A stretch of 64,000 nucleotides of DNA from Sedimentisphaerales bacterium (GTDB lineage: Bacteria > Planctomycetota > Phycisphaerae > Sedimentisphaerales > SM23-30): positions 186,001 through 250,000 of the forward strand of contig JANQJS010000019.1 in NCBI GenBank assembly GCA_028281535.1, given 5' to 3'. The translations under genes and the position numbers were made by a program. Positions 10,341-17,795 of this stretch are shown here, piece after piece (the stretch's first letter is position 1; each line of letters opens with the position of its first letter). The notes under the pieces were generated by a model. That model ran no database searches. It was not told the origin of the DNA and was given only the letters and a program-made list of their open reading frames with translations.

Positions 10341-10373
10341 GCATAGGGCAAATAGCGTTTATTTGCCCTATGC
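10341..10373 (-). terminator. long perfect hairpin between the PEP-CTERM and dockerin genes
   Basis: GCATAGGGCAAATA (10341-10354) pairs with TATTTGCCCTATGC (10360-10373), 14 perfect pairs over a 5-nt loop. On the minus strand it is followed by TTTAAAAT, a poor T-run, so it may be a partial terminator or an mRNA-stabilising hairpin of the upstream PEP-CTERM transcript. A 12-bp palindrome AAAACCGGTTTT lies next to it at 10382-10393. Confidence 0.6.
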
Positions 10374-10398
10374 GTGCTATCAAAACCGGTTTTATAAA

Positions 10399-11004
10399 TT
10401 AACCAATATTGGCTTTTTTTCTACGAATTAAAGCCATGCTACCACAACCCAATAAGAGCATCGTGGCAGGTTCTGGTACAAATGTCATGGTAAATTGACC
10501 TGAATCACCTAAGCCGCTGGCACCAAGATCTTTTAGGAAGAAGGTGGCAGATAAAACTTCGCCATCATAAGCAGGCACAAGGGTGGTATCGATATGGAAC
10601 AAACCATGTTCATCGAAGTTTGGAGTACCAAGTTGGATACTTTGTCCTGGATTAATGGCGTTTCCAAGTTCGTCTCTAATGACTAAGCCAAAGTCTGTGC
10701 TGACAAGTTGAAGATAAATGTCAGAATTGACTGGCAACGTGTAAAAATCTTCAAGAGGTTCATCTGCATCAAGATTTGTGAAACCAGGAGCGTCATCAAG
10801 GTAGCCAGGGAAGAAAGGGTTCGATGATGAGGGTAAAACAATATCTTCATCGAAGTCACCTTCGAAAGCAAGAGCACCACCTGATGTTTGCCCAACGATA
10901 ATATCGCCTTCATGGCCGTGTCCGGCGCTAGCAAAGGTAATAGTAGATAATGATAAAATAAGTGCTGTAACAATAACTAAGTGTTTAAATTTTGATAATA
11001 ACAT
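10399..11004 (-). CDS. PEP-CTERM sorting domain protein
   Basis: This 201-residue exported protein has a Sec signal peptide (hydrophobic 8-22, cleavage near FASA), a beta-rich ectodomain starting GHGHEGDIIVGQT, and a C-terminal PEP-CTERM tail: VPEPATMLLLGCGSMALIRRKK, i.e. the PEP motif, one membrane helix and a basic end. Exosortase would process it and link it to the surface or extracellular matrix; no exosortase gene is in the window. AAAAGGAGAA precedes the ATG at good spacing. The ectodomain recalls the all3515-type (Zur-repressed) PEP-CTERM family of cyanobacteria, a resemblance I give from memory. It lies 30 bases downstream of the prepilin-like gene and probably shares its transcript. 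Confidence 0.9.
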   Translation of the reverse strand: MLLSKFKHLVIVTALILSLSTITFASAGHGHEGDIIVGQTSGGALAFEGDFDEDIVLPSSSNPFFPGYLDDAPGFTNLDADEPLEDFYTLPVNSDIYLQLVSTDFGLVIRDELGNAINPGQSIQLGTPNFDEHGLFHIDTTLVPAYDGEVLSATFFLKDLGASGLGDSGQFTMTFVPEPATMLLLGCGSMALIRRKKANIG

Positions 11005-11033
11005 TTTTTCTCCTTTTGAATTATTTAATTCAA

Positions 11034-11807
11034 CTATTTGGATTTCTCCGGGTCATATTTATTGGCAATATACTTAATGTTGCCAAAGGAACTTCTGTCC
11101 CATGCGACATCATACGTTTTAAGGAATTCCAGTTTTTCAGCATGGCCATCGATAAAAAGGTAATTTGATTTACCTTGATGGCGTTGATATGCTAATTGCT
11201 TTGCAGCATTGAGATAAGGCATTTCCTTGTCTTTATCGTAGCTAGCATACCAGCCTTCTGGATGAACATGATCCAGAACAGAGTATTCACCCTCTTCTGC
11301 AAGTTCAACGACAAAAATGGTGGTAAGATGCTGTCCGGTTTTGATAGCTTTTCGGTTGTTGAAGTCCAGACCTATTGATTCTGAAAGATAAAAATTAAGA
11401 CCATAGCTACTGTTACGTTGGGCTAATATACTCGTTTCATTATTGATACGAGGGGTCGTAAAATGTGGGCTATTATCACCTGGACAGCGATATAGCAATT
11501 CATCTTCAGCATAAGGTGTTAACTGGCCAATCCATTTACCCTGGGATAGAATCGGTTGATTCGTATTCGTTTGGGTTTGGGTTTGGCTAAAGTTAAATTG
11601 GCCTGTGGCTGTTGGTAGATATTCATCATTATCTTCAGCGTACATCACTAGGGCATAGCCCATCGATCGCAAGTTGGCTAAGCAAACAATTGCATGAGCC
11701 TGCTTGCGGGCTTTTCCAAGTGCCGGCAATAGGACACTGACTAATATGGCTATAATAGAAATAACAACCAATAGTTCTACGAGCGTAAACGCTTTTTTGT
11801 GTCGCAT
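11034..11807 (-). CDS. type II secretion/pseudopilin-like protein (planctomycete prepilin with H-X9-DG-like C-terminus)
   Basis: The start is set at 11807, where the protein begins MRHKKAFTLVELLVVISIIA: a short basic leader, then the type IV pilin class III cleavage site and hydrophobic N-methylation helix. The longer in-frame ATG at 11864 would run through a 12-bp palindrome and puts 19 residues before the leader. The remaining body (about 225 residues) ends with a YLFIDGHAEKL segment, close to the H-X9-DG/DUF1559 pattern that is hugely amplified in planctomycetes. These proteins are thought to be assembled by type II secretion or pilus-like systems on the cell surface. No pilus machinery is nearby. 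First gene of a likely prepilin/PEP-CTERM transcript. Confidence 0.85.
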   Translation of the reverse strand: MRHKKAFTLVELLVVISIIAILVSVLLPALGKARKQAHAIVCLANLRSMGYALVMYAEDNDEYLPTATGQFNFSQTQTQTNTNQPILSQGKWIGQLTPYAEDELLYRCPGDNSPHFTTPRINNETSILAQRNSSYGLNFYLSESIGLDFNNRKAIKTGQHLTTIFVVELAEEGEYSVLDHVHPEGWYASYDKDKEMPYLNAAKQLAYQRHQGKSNYLFIDGHAEKLEFLKTYDVAWDRSSFGNIKYIANKYDPEKSK

Positions 11808-11859
11808 GTCATCTTCACTTTCATAGAAGTAAGATGGAATTATAATATAATCAACAATG

Positions 11860-11871
11860 CACAATATTGTG
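11860..11871. promoter_or_regulatory. 12-bp perfect palindrome upstream of the prepilin gene
   Basis: CACAATATTGTG lies 53 bases before the chosen prepilin start, in the region where a promoter is expected. It is a plausible dimeric repressor or activator site; the cognate regulator is unknown. Confidence 0.35.
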
Positions 11872-11929
11872 AACTAAATGTTCTCATGAATATTTCTGCA
11901 GTGTTGGAACAAAAATAAAAAAGAAAGGC

Positions 11930-12313
11930 TTAAGAAAGGGTATTTTGCGGGGGGCCGCGATTTGTGTGCTTTAAAAGATAGTGATTAACTGGGTGGCTTG
12001 ACTCAAACAAATCAAGCTTATAAATTTCCACATCATCACAATGAATGGATAATGCAATTGGATTGGTTGTTTGGATCGTATAGATGGATAAACAAACCGA
12101 GCAGTCGTCGCTTTGCGACGGTTGTGGGTTTTCTTTTTCATGCTGGTCTCTATGGTTAAACTTTGCCTGATGAGCATGTCCGTGGCTGCAATGGTTTGCT
12201 TGGTTTTTTTCACAGTGACCGGTGCAGTCATGGCTATATTTGAACGTACCACTGGCTAGTAACGCGATTGCGAGAATAAGGCTGTAAACCATTGTTTTGA
12301 GAGATTTTATCAT
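11930..12313 (-). CDS. small exported His/Cys-rich protein, DUF2946-like
   Basis: This 127-residue protein has a signal peptide or N-terminal helix (MIKSLKTMVYSLILAIALLASG), then a histidine-rich segment (HDCTGHC, HCSHGHAHQ, HRDQHE) suited to metal binding. A CSVC pair is near residue 80, and an NRGPP motif lies at the C-terminal end. The layout of signal peptide, His-rich linker, CxxC and terminal RGPP/RAPP resembles DUF2946 and CopL-like periplasmic metal-binding proteins linked to copper or zinc handling. That function is inferred; the target metal is not visible. It is divergent from the methyltransferase gene, with a symmetrical operator-like site between them. Confidence 0.65.
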   Translation of the reverse strand: MIKSLKTMVYSLILAIALLASGTFKYSHDCTGHCEKNQANHCSHGHAHQAKFNHRDQHEKENPQPSQSDDCSVCLSIYTIQTTNPIALSIHCDDVEIYKLDLFESSHPVNHYLLKHTNRGPPQNTLS

Positions 12314-12393
12314 TTTGCCTGGCTGCTTGTGGTCTGATAAATAGCGCTATTACGTTCAATTACGCCACATTATACCAAATGGTTCGTCCGTAA

Positions 12394-12409
12394 TGCAAAT
12401 AAATTTGCA
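12394..12409. promoter_or_regulatory. palindromic operator-like site in the divergent intergenic region
   Basis: TGCAAAT-AA-ATTTGCA is a perfect 7-2-7 dyad. It sits 81 bases before the His-rich protein gene (minus) and 57 bases before the methyltransferase start (plus). The size and AT-rich core are compatible with a Fur/Zur-type site, which would suit a metal-binding His-rich protein, but no experimental motif is matched here. Confidence 0.4.
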
Positions 12410-12431
12410 ATAAATAAGTGCGAGTTGATTT

Positions 12432-12459
12432 TTGACAGTGAGGCTTATTTACGTAAAAT
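12432..12459 (+). promoter_or_regulatory. sigma-70-type promoter for a probably leaderless methyltransferase mRNA
   Basis: TTGACA (12432-12437), a 16-base spacer and TAAAAT (12454-12459) form a strong promoter. Transcription should start about 7 bases after the -10, at or within a base or two of the ATG at 12466, leaving no room for a ribosome binding site. Confidence 0.6.
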
Positions 12460-12465
12460 GATGGT

Positions 12466-13287
12466 ATGGAAGAAGTAAATACAATAAAGCATGGCGATTG
12501 TATTAAGGTTTTAAACCAATATTTATCAGATAATCAGAATGATCCCTTTGTGGACCTGATTTTTGCCGATCCGCCATTTAATATTGGCTATGATTACGAT
12601 AAGTATGATGACAAAGTCGACTATGATGCCTACGTTGCGTGGACGCATGATTGGATGAAGGCGTGCTGTGATGTATTGCTTTCGCATGGGTCTTTTTGGA
12701 TTGCGATCGGTGATGATTATGCCGCGGAAGTGAAAATGACTGCACGTCAATTAGGTCTGACGATGCGTAACTGGATCATTTGGTACTATACCTTTGGTCA
12801 GAATACCAAAAAGAAATTTTCGCGTTCGCATACCCACATCTTTTATTTTGTCAAAGATCCCAAGAATTTTACATTCAATGATGATGTCATCCGCGTGCCT
12901 TCGGCGCGTCAAACGACTTACAACGACAAACGTGCCGACGCTCGGGGCAAGGTGCCCGACGATACCTGGATTTTACGTCCACAAGAAATTGAAGACGCCG
13001 GTGCCTTCGAAGCAGGTGAAGATACCTGGCATATTCCGCGAGTGTGCGGTACCTTCAAAGAACGTCGCGGGTTTCATGGTTGCCAGATGCCGGAAAAACT
13101 TTTGGAAAGAATCATTCTGACCGCCAGTGATCCGGGCCAGTTTGTCCTCGATCCTTTCAGCGGCAGCGGAACGACAGTCGCAGTTGCTGCGAAAAATGGT
13201 CGAAAATTTTTGGGGATCGATTTATCCGAAAACTATGTCGAGCAAGGTCTGCAGCGACTTGAGCAGCAGCCTGAAACGTTATTTTAG
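12466..13287 (+). CDS. orphan DNA adenine/cytosine-N4 methyltransferase, beta-class
   Basis: S-adenosylmethionine-dependent amino-methyltransferase of 273 residues. The catalytic motif IV DPPF is at 35-38 ([17 protein letters not shown]) and the SAM-binding motif I region DPFSGSGTT at 229-237. This catalytic-before-SAM order defines the beta class, which includes CcrM, HinfI and MboII-type enzymes. A target recognition region lies between (about 90-200). No restriction endonuclease is adjacent, so a solitary methylase with a regulatory or epigenetic role is possible; the recognition sequence cannot be read off. The promoter position suggests a leaderless transcript. Confidence 0.9.
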   Translation: MEEVNTIKHGDCIKVLNQYLSDNQNDPFVDLIFADPPFNIGYDYDKYDDKVDYDAYVAWTHDWMKACCDVLLSHGSFWIAIGDDYAAEVKMTARQLGLTMRNWIIWYYTFGQNTKKKFSRSHTHIFYFVKDPKNFTFNDDVIRVPSARQTTYNDKRADARGKVPDDTWILRPQEIEDAGAFEAGEDTWHIPRVCGTFKERRGFHGCQMPEKLLERIILTASDPGQFVLDPFSGSGTTVAVAAKNGRKFLGIDLSENYVEQGLQRLEQQPETLF

Positions 13288-13307
13288 AAGGATAATGACA
13301 AATTCAG

Positions 13308-14513
13308 ATGTCAAACCTTTCACTAAAATATTTTTCCATTATTGTATTGTTGTTTACACAGCAACTTCAATCAACACAAGAGGGGCACTATTTCCAACCT
13401 GCTGCGAAAATGCATGCCGCGCTCGCGGCCCATACTGCGACGGTATTGCAGGATGGAAATGTATTGGTGGTGGGGGGGCTCGGTAAACTCTTTTTTTTGC
13501 CTGTTGCGGTGAACCAAGCTCAAATCTACGATGTCAAAACTAATCAATGGCGGGTGGTGAAGGGGAAATTAAATCGAGGGCGTTTAAATCATGCATCGAT
13601 TTTATTGCCCGATGGTAAAGTGCTGGTAGTAGGAGGCATTGCACAAGATCGTAGCTCATTAAGCTCAGTCGAGTTGTTTGATCCGAAAACGGAAACCTTT
13701 GAACTCATTGGCAATATGGTTGGAAAACGCAACAAGCCTTGTTTAAACCTTCTGGCCAATGGCTCCGTATTTATTTCAGGTGATATGCGTGATTGTGAAA
13801 TCTTTGAGAAAACCGACGGTGGTTATCAATTACGCCGAATTAAAAGTACGACTTATTCGTTTCATAAAGATCATGCAACGGTGACCTTGAAAGATGGGGC
13901 TGTCTTGTTAATTGGTGGTCGCACGACGCGAATGGAACGATTTGATCCTGTGACAGAAACGTTTTCACGATGCGATGCGCGATGTGATTCGGTGATTGAT
14001 GATCAAGCCGCGGTGTTGTTATATGATGGTCGCGTATTTATTGCCGGAGGGCAAATGGTCTATACGATGGCGAGCGTCAATCGTACCTGGCTCTATGATC
14101 CAACGCATGATGCTCTTTTGCCAGGACCAGATTTGACGATTCAGCAGGGAGATCGAGCCATTCCTGGAGCAGCGGATATTGTCGCTGTTGATTTGTTTGA
14201 ATCTCATCCTCAACATCAAGGTAAATATATTTTATTATGTGGTGGTGAGTATGACCCTGGGAAATCAAGTCAGCCAAATACGAAAAAAGAAAAAGATACG
14301 AATCTGAAATTTGCCAAAGTTTATGATGCCGTTGAAAACAAATTTTATGATGTGGGCCCTATGCTGAAGGTGCGAGATGAATTTCAAGCGGTCTTATTAC
14401 CGCCAGAGAAAAATCAGTCGCGTGTTTTCATTATGGGAGGTAGTGGCCAAACGGATAATCTGCAATCCACCTGCGAGATCTTTTCCTGGAAACCGAACTT
14501 TTCTTTCGATTAA
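13308..14513 (+). CDS. exported kelch-repeat beta-propeller protein
   Basis: This 401-residue protein has a signal peptide (YFSIIVLLFTQQLQST) followed by about six kelch/galactose-oxidase-like blades. The repeated signature is LxDGxVLVxGG plus a following aromatic-Asp segment, e.g. LQDGNVLVVGG, LPDGKVLVVGG, LKDGAVLLIGG, LYDGRVFIAGG and a final VFIMGG. Such propellers bind ligands or proteins at the cell surface; no radical-copper site of galactose oxidase (Cys-Tyr pair) was identified, so no enzymatic role is claimed. It is 20 bases downstream of the methyltransferase and converges on the HD-GYP gene with a 4-base overlap of the 3' ends. An alternative ATG at 13302 is out of frame. Confidence 0.8.
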   Translation: MSNLSLKYFSIIVLLFTQQLQSTQEGHYFQPAAKMHAALAAHTATVLQDGNVLVVGGLGKLFFLPVAVNQAQIYDVKTNQWRVVKGKLNRGRLNHASILLPDGKVLVVGGIAQDRSSLSSVELFDPKTETFELIGNMVGKRNKPCLNLLANGSVFISGDMRDCEIFEKTDGGYQLRRIKSTTYSFHKDHATVTLKDGAVLLIGGRTTRMERFDPVTETFSRCDARCDSVIDDQAAVLLYDGRVFIAGGQMVYTMASVNRTWLYDPTHDALLPGPDLTIQQGDRAIPGAADIVAVDLFESHPQHQGKYILLCGGEYDPGKSSQPNTKKEKDTNLKFAKVYDAVENKFYDVGPMLKVRDEFQAVLLPPEKNQSRVFIMGGSGQTDNLQSTCEIFSWKPNFSFD

Positions 14514-15934
14514 CCAGAAACGCTAAATTCTTCAGTGATTAACGTGACCGTTCGGATATGTTTGATCAGATCCGGATCCTGGGTTTTGTGAAATTTCGCA
14601 CCCAGTGAATACCAGCCATCGCCATGATTCTTGGCACGCACAACCATGCCAATGAGCGGCTCAAGTTGTTTGTCGTCGAGCTGTTTGATGGTGATATAAA
14701 TATTCTGCCCCACATCAATTTTGCGTGGCGATAAAAAGCAAATCCCCGAACGGGAAATATTATGGGCAATGATGTTTTCAACTTTTCCCAGTTTGTATTT
14801 TTGATCGATGTGGTAAATAGGTCGCGTTTGCATCGGCATGCGAAACGTAAAGCGTGGCATGCGTTCGGTGGGAATATCAGCTGATTTGCAATATTCCATT
14901 AATGCTTCAGCGTTCCAATTGCGTTCGATGTTGAGTTGCTCTTTCATCATTTTTTGAAATTGGCCTAAAATTGCTTCATCGTATTTCTTTGGTGCTTCCA
15001 GCGATAACATTTTCATCACATCATGGATCGAATAGGATTTGATTCGATAAGGTCGAACCGACGTCATCGCTTCGTAGGTGTCTACAATGCCAATCATGCG
15101 GCCAAATACTGAAATTTCTTTACTTGCAAGCTCGTTAGGATAGCCACTGCCATCCAGGCGTTCATGATGTTCTTTGACGATTTGTATTGAGGTAGAAGAG
15201 ACAAGCTCTTTTTCTTCTAGAAATTCAACACCAAGCGTGACATGTTTTTGCAAAATCTTCATTTCTTCTTTGGTTAGTTTGTCATCTTTATTTAAGATTT
15301 CGCTCGGAATGAAGATTTTTCCAATATCATGCAGCAGTGCACCTGTACCAATGTCTTCCAGAGTCTCGCGATCAAACTCAAGTTTGATTCCCAGAGCAAT
15401 CATCGAAATACAAACGTTGACGACATGCGTGGCGTTATAGTAATCATGGTTTGATATTTCAAACAAATGCTTAAAGGCATTTTTGTTTTGCAAAATAAGT
15501 TGGACCAATGCTTTGGAAACGTTCTGTACACGTTTGATGGCTTTGTCTTTTGGTGGTTTGTTATAGACCTGGTCAATCAAAGCGATGCTGGTCGAGTATA
15601 AAATTTCAGCTTTGCGTTCCGTTGGTAATTCTGGATCTGAAACAATATTGGTCAGACAACTTTCCAATGTGGAATAATATTTCAGGTGATCTTTAACAGG
15701 GACATAGGCAAATTGCACTTTTGATCGAATGAGCTGTTCGACATCTTCCTGGGTGATTTCGAGTTCTTTGTCACGATAGAGCGTAAAGTTGCCATTATTG
15801 AGTAAATATAAGTTCAACTTTTTCAGAATCGTAAAGGGGATGTCCCGCAAAGGCACCGGAAGGTAACCGGCCTGTTTTCCCATGGGGTTATCGACAAGGT
15901 AATTGACTAATGAATCCAGTTGTTTATCGGACAT
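14510..15934 (-). CDS. HD-GYP phosphodiesterase with C-terminal PilZ-like domain
   Basis: Likely hydrolyses cyclic di-GMP. After an N-terminal region of about 155 residues, the HD-GYP domain spans about 160-330, with HD at 202-203 (LLHDIGK), the second-sphere H231, HHE at 256-258 and GYP at 264-266, all intact. A PilZ-like domain follows (about 360-455), with NISRSGICF at 393-401 and downstream strands LIGMVVRAK and LGAKFH. The canonical RxxxR loop is not clean (basic residues Arg366 and Arg372), so c-di-GMP binding by the PilZ part is inferred. One polypeptide would thus sense and degrade the second messenger. Its 3' end overlaps the kelch gene by 4 bases. Confidence 0.92.
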   Translation of the reverse strand: MSDKQLDSLVNYLVDNPMGKQAGYLPVPLRDIPFTILKKLNLYLLNNGNFTLYRDKELEITQEDVEQLIRSKVQFAYVPVKDHLKYYSTLESCLTNIVSDPELPTERKAEILYSTSIALIDQVYNKPPKDKAIKRVQNVSKALVQLILQNKNAFKHLFEISNHDYYNATHVVNVCISMIALGIKLEFDRETLEDIGTGALLHDIGKIFIPSEILNKDDKLTKEEMKILQKHVTLGVEFLEEKELVSSTSIQIVKEHHERLDGSGYPNELASKEISVFGRMIGIVDTYEAMTSVRPYRIKSYSIHDVMKMLSLEAPKKYDEAILGQFQKMMKEQLNIERNWNAEALMEYCKSADIPTERMPRFTFRMPMQTRPIYHIDQKYKLGKVENIIAHNISRSGICFLSPRKIDVGQNIYITIKQLDDKQLEPLIGMVVRAKNHGDGWYSLGAKFHKTQDPDLIKHIRTVTLITEEFSVSG

Positions 15935-16188
15935 CTATTATTTCCATTCCTGCTAAAATTAAACCATATCACCAAACTATTTATCGACGTAACATCATGG
16001 CGATTCTAGCGCAATGGATCTTTTAAATAAGAGTTTTCCGGCTTTTTATCAATGCATTGTAAGCCTGATCAGTTTGTAACGATTGTGAGTAGGGTGTTTG
16101 TGAAATGAGATGACAAAACAAGCGATATTATCGGAATGTTTTAGCGAGAGGGGGACCGCATTATGATATTGTAATTATTGATAGGCAT
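15935..16188. other. intergenic region upstream of the HD-GYP gene
   Basis: With the following terminator this makes a gap of about 310 bases. No reading frame or RNA gene is supported. It should contain the minus-strand promoter of the HD-GYP gene; AGCAGGAATGG lies close to its start codon as a weak ribosome binding site. Confidence 0.4.
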
Positions 16189-16218
16189 AAAAAAAGGCGG
16201 GTCGCTAGCAACCCGCCT
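16189..16218 (-). terminator. rho-independent terminator of the Ser-rich protein gene
   Basis: AGGCGGGT (16195-16202) pairs with ACCCGCCT (16211-16218) over an 8-nt loop that itself contains GCTAGC. On the minus strand it is followed by seven T residues. It lies 30 bases after the stop of the Ser-rich gene, so that gene is a real monocistronic unit. Confidence 0.88.
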
Positions 16219-16247
16219 CGCCTTGTTGATATACTCCGATACTTCCT

Positions 16248-16739
16248 TTAGGCACTCACATTAACTGTGCCTGCTCCACTACCACCTGCTGCCATCTGAC
16301 CGCCTGCACCGCCAGAGGCATCTCCACTACCACCCATCATCGCTGTTTGATTGTAGCTGCCGTTGGCAGAATTTTGTGAAATCATTTCGTTTGAGTTTGA
16401 AACCGTTTCACTACTGCTGATTTCGACACTGCTACTTGAAGAACTCATAAAACTAAATGAGCTAGAACTGCTTGAGCTACTTTGGTTGTTGCCCGTCAAA
16501 AGTTCTAAAAGTTTTTTAATCATTTCTAAAATGTCATCGTTATGACTGCTCATGCTAAATGAGCTAGAATGACTTGAAATGCTTGTTTGGCTAGAAATAC
16601 TGGTATTCTGGCTTGATGAACTTGATGCGCTCATGGCATTCATTTCGCCGCTGCTTTGACCACTGCTTTGGGCTGCACCGCCTGCGGCCATTGACATACT
16701 TGCACCAGAACCTGCTGATAGACTCGATACTTCACTCAT
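16248..16739 (-). CDS. Ser/Gly/Ala-rich low-complexity protein with one central amphipathic helix
   Basis: I do not recognise a family. The 163 residues are dominated by Ser (long S-runs at about 37-60 and 87-105), with Gly/Ala/Met-rich ends and no cysteine. The only ordinary segment is a central helix, DDILEMIKKLLELL, around residues 68-81. There is no Sec signal peptide. Despite its odd composition the gene has excellent signals: AAAAGGAGAAAC before the ATG and a strong terminator. An AT-only hairpin (AAAAATATT/AATATTTTT, 16772-16794) lies in the 5' leader. Candidates are a secreted or flagellar-type exported filament/matrix protein, or a phase-separating scaffold around the helix; all are inference. 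Confidence 0.75.
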   Translation of the reverse strand: MSEVSSLSAGSGASMSMAAGGAAQSSGQSSGEMNAMSASSSSSQNTSISSQTSISSHSSSFSMSSHNDDILEMIKKLLELLTGNNQSSSSSSSSFSFMSSSSSSVEISSSETVSNSNEMISQNSANGSYNQTAMMGGSGDASGGAGGQMAAGGSGAGTVNVSA

Positions 16740-17183
16740 AAGTTTCTCCTTTTCCTCTTAAGTTTGGAGTTAAAAATATTGAATGAATATTTTTGTATTT
16801 TTTGAGATCTCTGATTCAGGCCCGAACGATTTCTTCCCAAACCAGATGTCTATTCCCGTATTGTTTTATCTCTGCTGTATACTATTCAAACCGCGTGCCA
16901 GAAATGATCAAAGAAGTCTCAGAAAATAGTTGACTGTAATTAGCCAATAATTAAGAGGTTAAGAATTCACCGTCCTATAATGATTTTGTCGTCAGTTGTA
17001 ACGGTTACGGTAGGCTGTTTAAATAAAACAACATCTCTGATAATAAAAATCGAAGGTAAAATTCTTAAGTAGCTTTAGGATAAGGTGCTAGCGTTGTGTT
17101 GCTTGGTAGGTGTTCCGATAACCGTATTGGTTAAGGTTTGTTGCAAAAGAGTCCAAGGCTAGCCATGATGTGGAATGAGTATG
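16740..17183. other. 444-bp intergenic region with leader hairpin and weak sigma-54-like site
   Basis: It contains the 5' leader of the Ser-rich gene. On the minus strand, 16900 to 16885 reads TGGCACGCGGTTTGAA: a perfect -24 box (TGGCAC) with correct spacing but TTGA instead of TTGC at -12, so only a weak sigma-54 candidate. The rest (16920-17183) shows no reading frame or structure I can support. Confidence 0.35.
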
Positions 17184-17627
17184 TTACTTTGGAATAAGGA
17201 AGCTCAGATGTAATCCGCTATGTATCAAGTGAATTTGAATCCAGGTGTCGCGATCCATTTTTCCCATGAGTGGGGATGGATGAAATGTTTTGCATTGGCG
17301 CACTTCTTCAACAATATTTTTGAACCATTGAATGGTTTCATCTTCGGATTTGTCTGTGCGAGGCTCTAAGGCAGGAAATGTTTTAAAACCTGACGGGATG
17401 GTATTTGTTTTTAAAGCTTTTTTGCGAAAATAGGGGCCAAATAATTTTAAAAAGAAAGGAACTTTAAAATCAAACCCATGTACGGATCGAGTCATAAATT
17501 TTCCCAGATGGTCTAAGCATTGAGCCAAATCCCATTGTCCTGCTTTATCATAACCATGTTCATGTAATTGATTGACTTCGTGAATGAGTTCGTCGAGGGT
17601 TTTCAAGTTAAGCTTGCGAGCTTTCAT
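17184..17627 (-). CDS. DUF1569 family protein (DinB-like fold)
   Basis: This 147-residue protein matches the DUF1569 pattern as I know it: WDLAQCLDHLGKFMTRSVHGF in the first third, the central FPALEPRTDKSEDETI stretch, and a late HPSPLMGKMDRDTWIQIHLIHSGLHLSFL. The conserved histidines (CLDHL, HPS, HLIHSGLH) are in positions that form a metal site in DinB/YfiT-like four-helix bundles. Biochemical function is unknown; a thiol- or metal-dependent transferase role is only suggested by fold. GGAGAG precedes the ATG. Monocistronic by context, divergent from glycerate kinase, with an inverted repeat just upstream. Confidence 0.85.
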   Translation of the reverse strand: MKARKLNLKTLDELIHEVNQLHEHGYDKAGQWDLAQCLDHLGKFMTRSVHGFDFKVPFFLKLFGPYFRKKALKTNTIPSGFKTFPALEPRTDKSEDETIQWFKNIVEEVRQCKTFHPSPLMGKMDRDTWIQIHLIHSGLHLSFLIPK

Positions 17628-17644
17628 TTATGTCTCTCCAAATG

Positions 17645-17665
17645 GTAATACCATATCAGTATTAC
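17645..17665. promoter_or_regulatory. inverted repeat between DUF1569 and glycerate kinase genes
   Basis: GTAATAC-N7-GTATTAC has 7-bp perfect arms and lies 18 bases before the DUF1569 start, overlapping where its promoter or leader must be. A smaller palindrome ATGGTA-A-TACCAT overlaps its left side. Likely an operator; the regulator is unknown. Confidence 0.35.
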
Positions 17666-17759
17666 GTTGATGTCGTGATATTCGTTCATCCTATAATGTG
17701 TTTGATGTCATTGAAAATAAGAAATAATTGCGAATATAATGTTTTTCTAGTCTCAAAAT

Positions 17760-17787
17760 TTGCTTTTTCCCTAATGCGGTTTATAAT
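17760..17787 (+). promoter_or_regulatory. promoter of glycerate kinase, probably leaderless
   Basis: A perfect -10 TATAAT at 17782-17787 ends only 8 bases before the ATG at 17796. The -35 (TTGCTT, 16-bp spacing) is weak. The predicted transcription start nearly coincides with the start codon, and no ribosome binding site is visible. Confidence 0.5.
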
Positions 17788-17795
17788 TAAATGTC

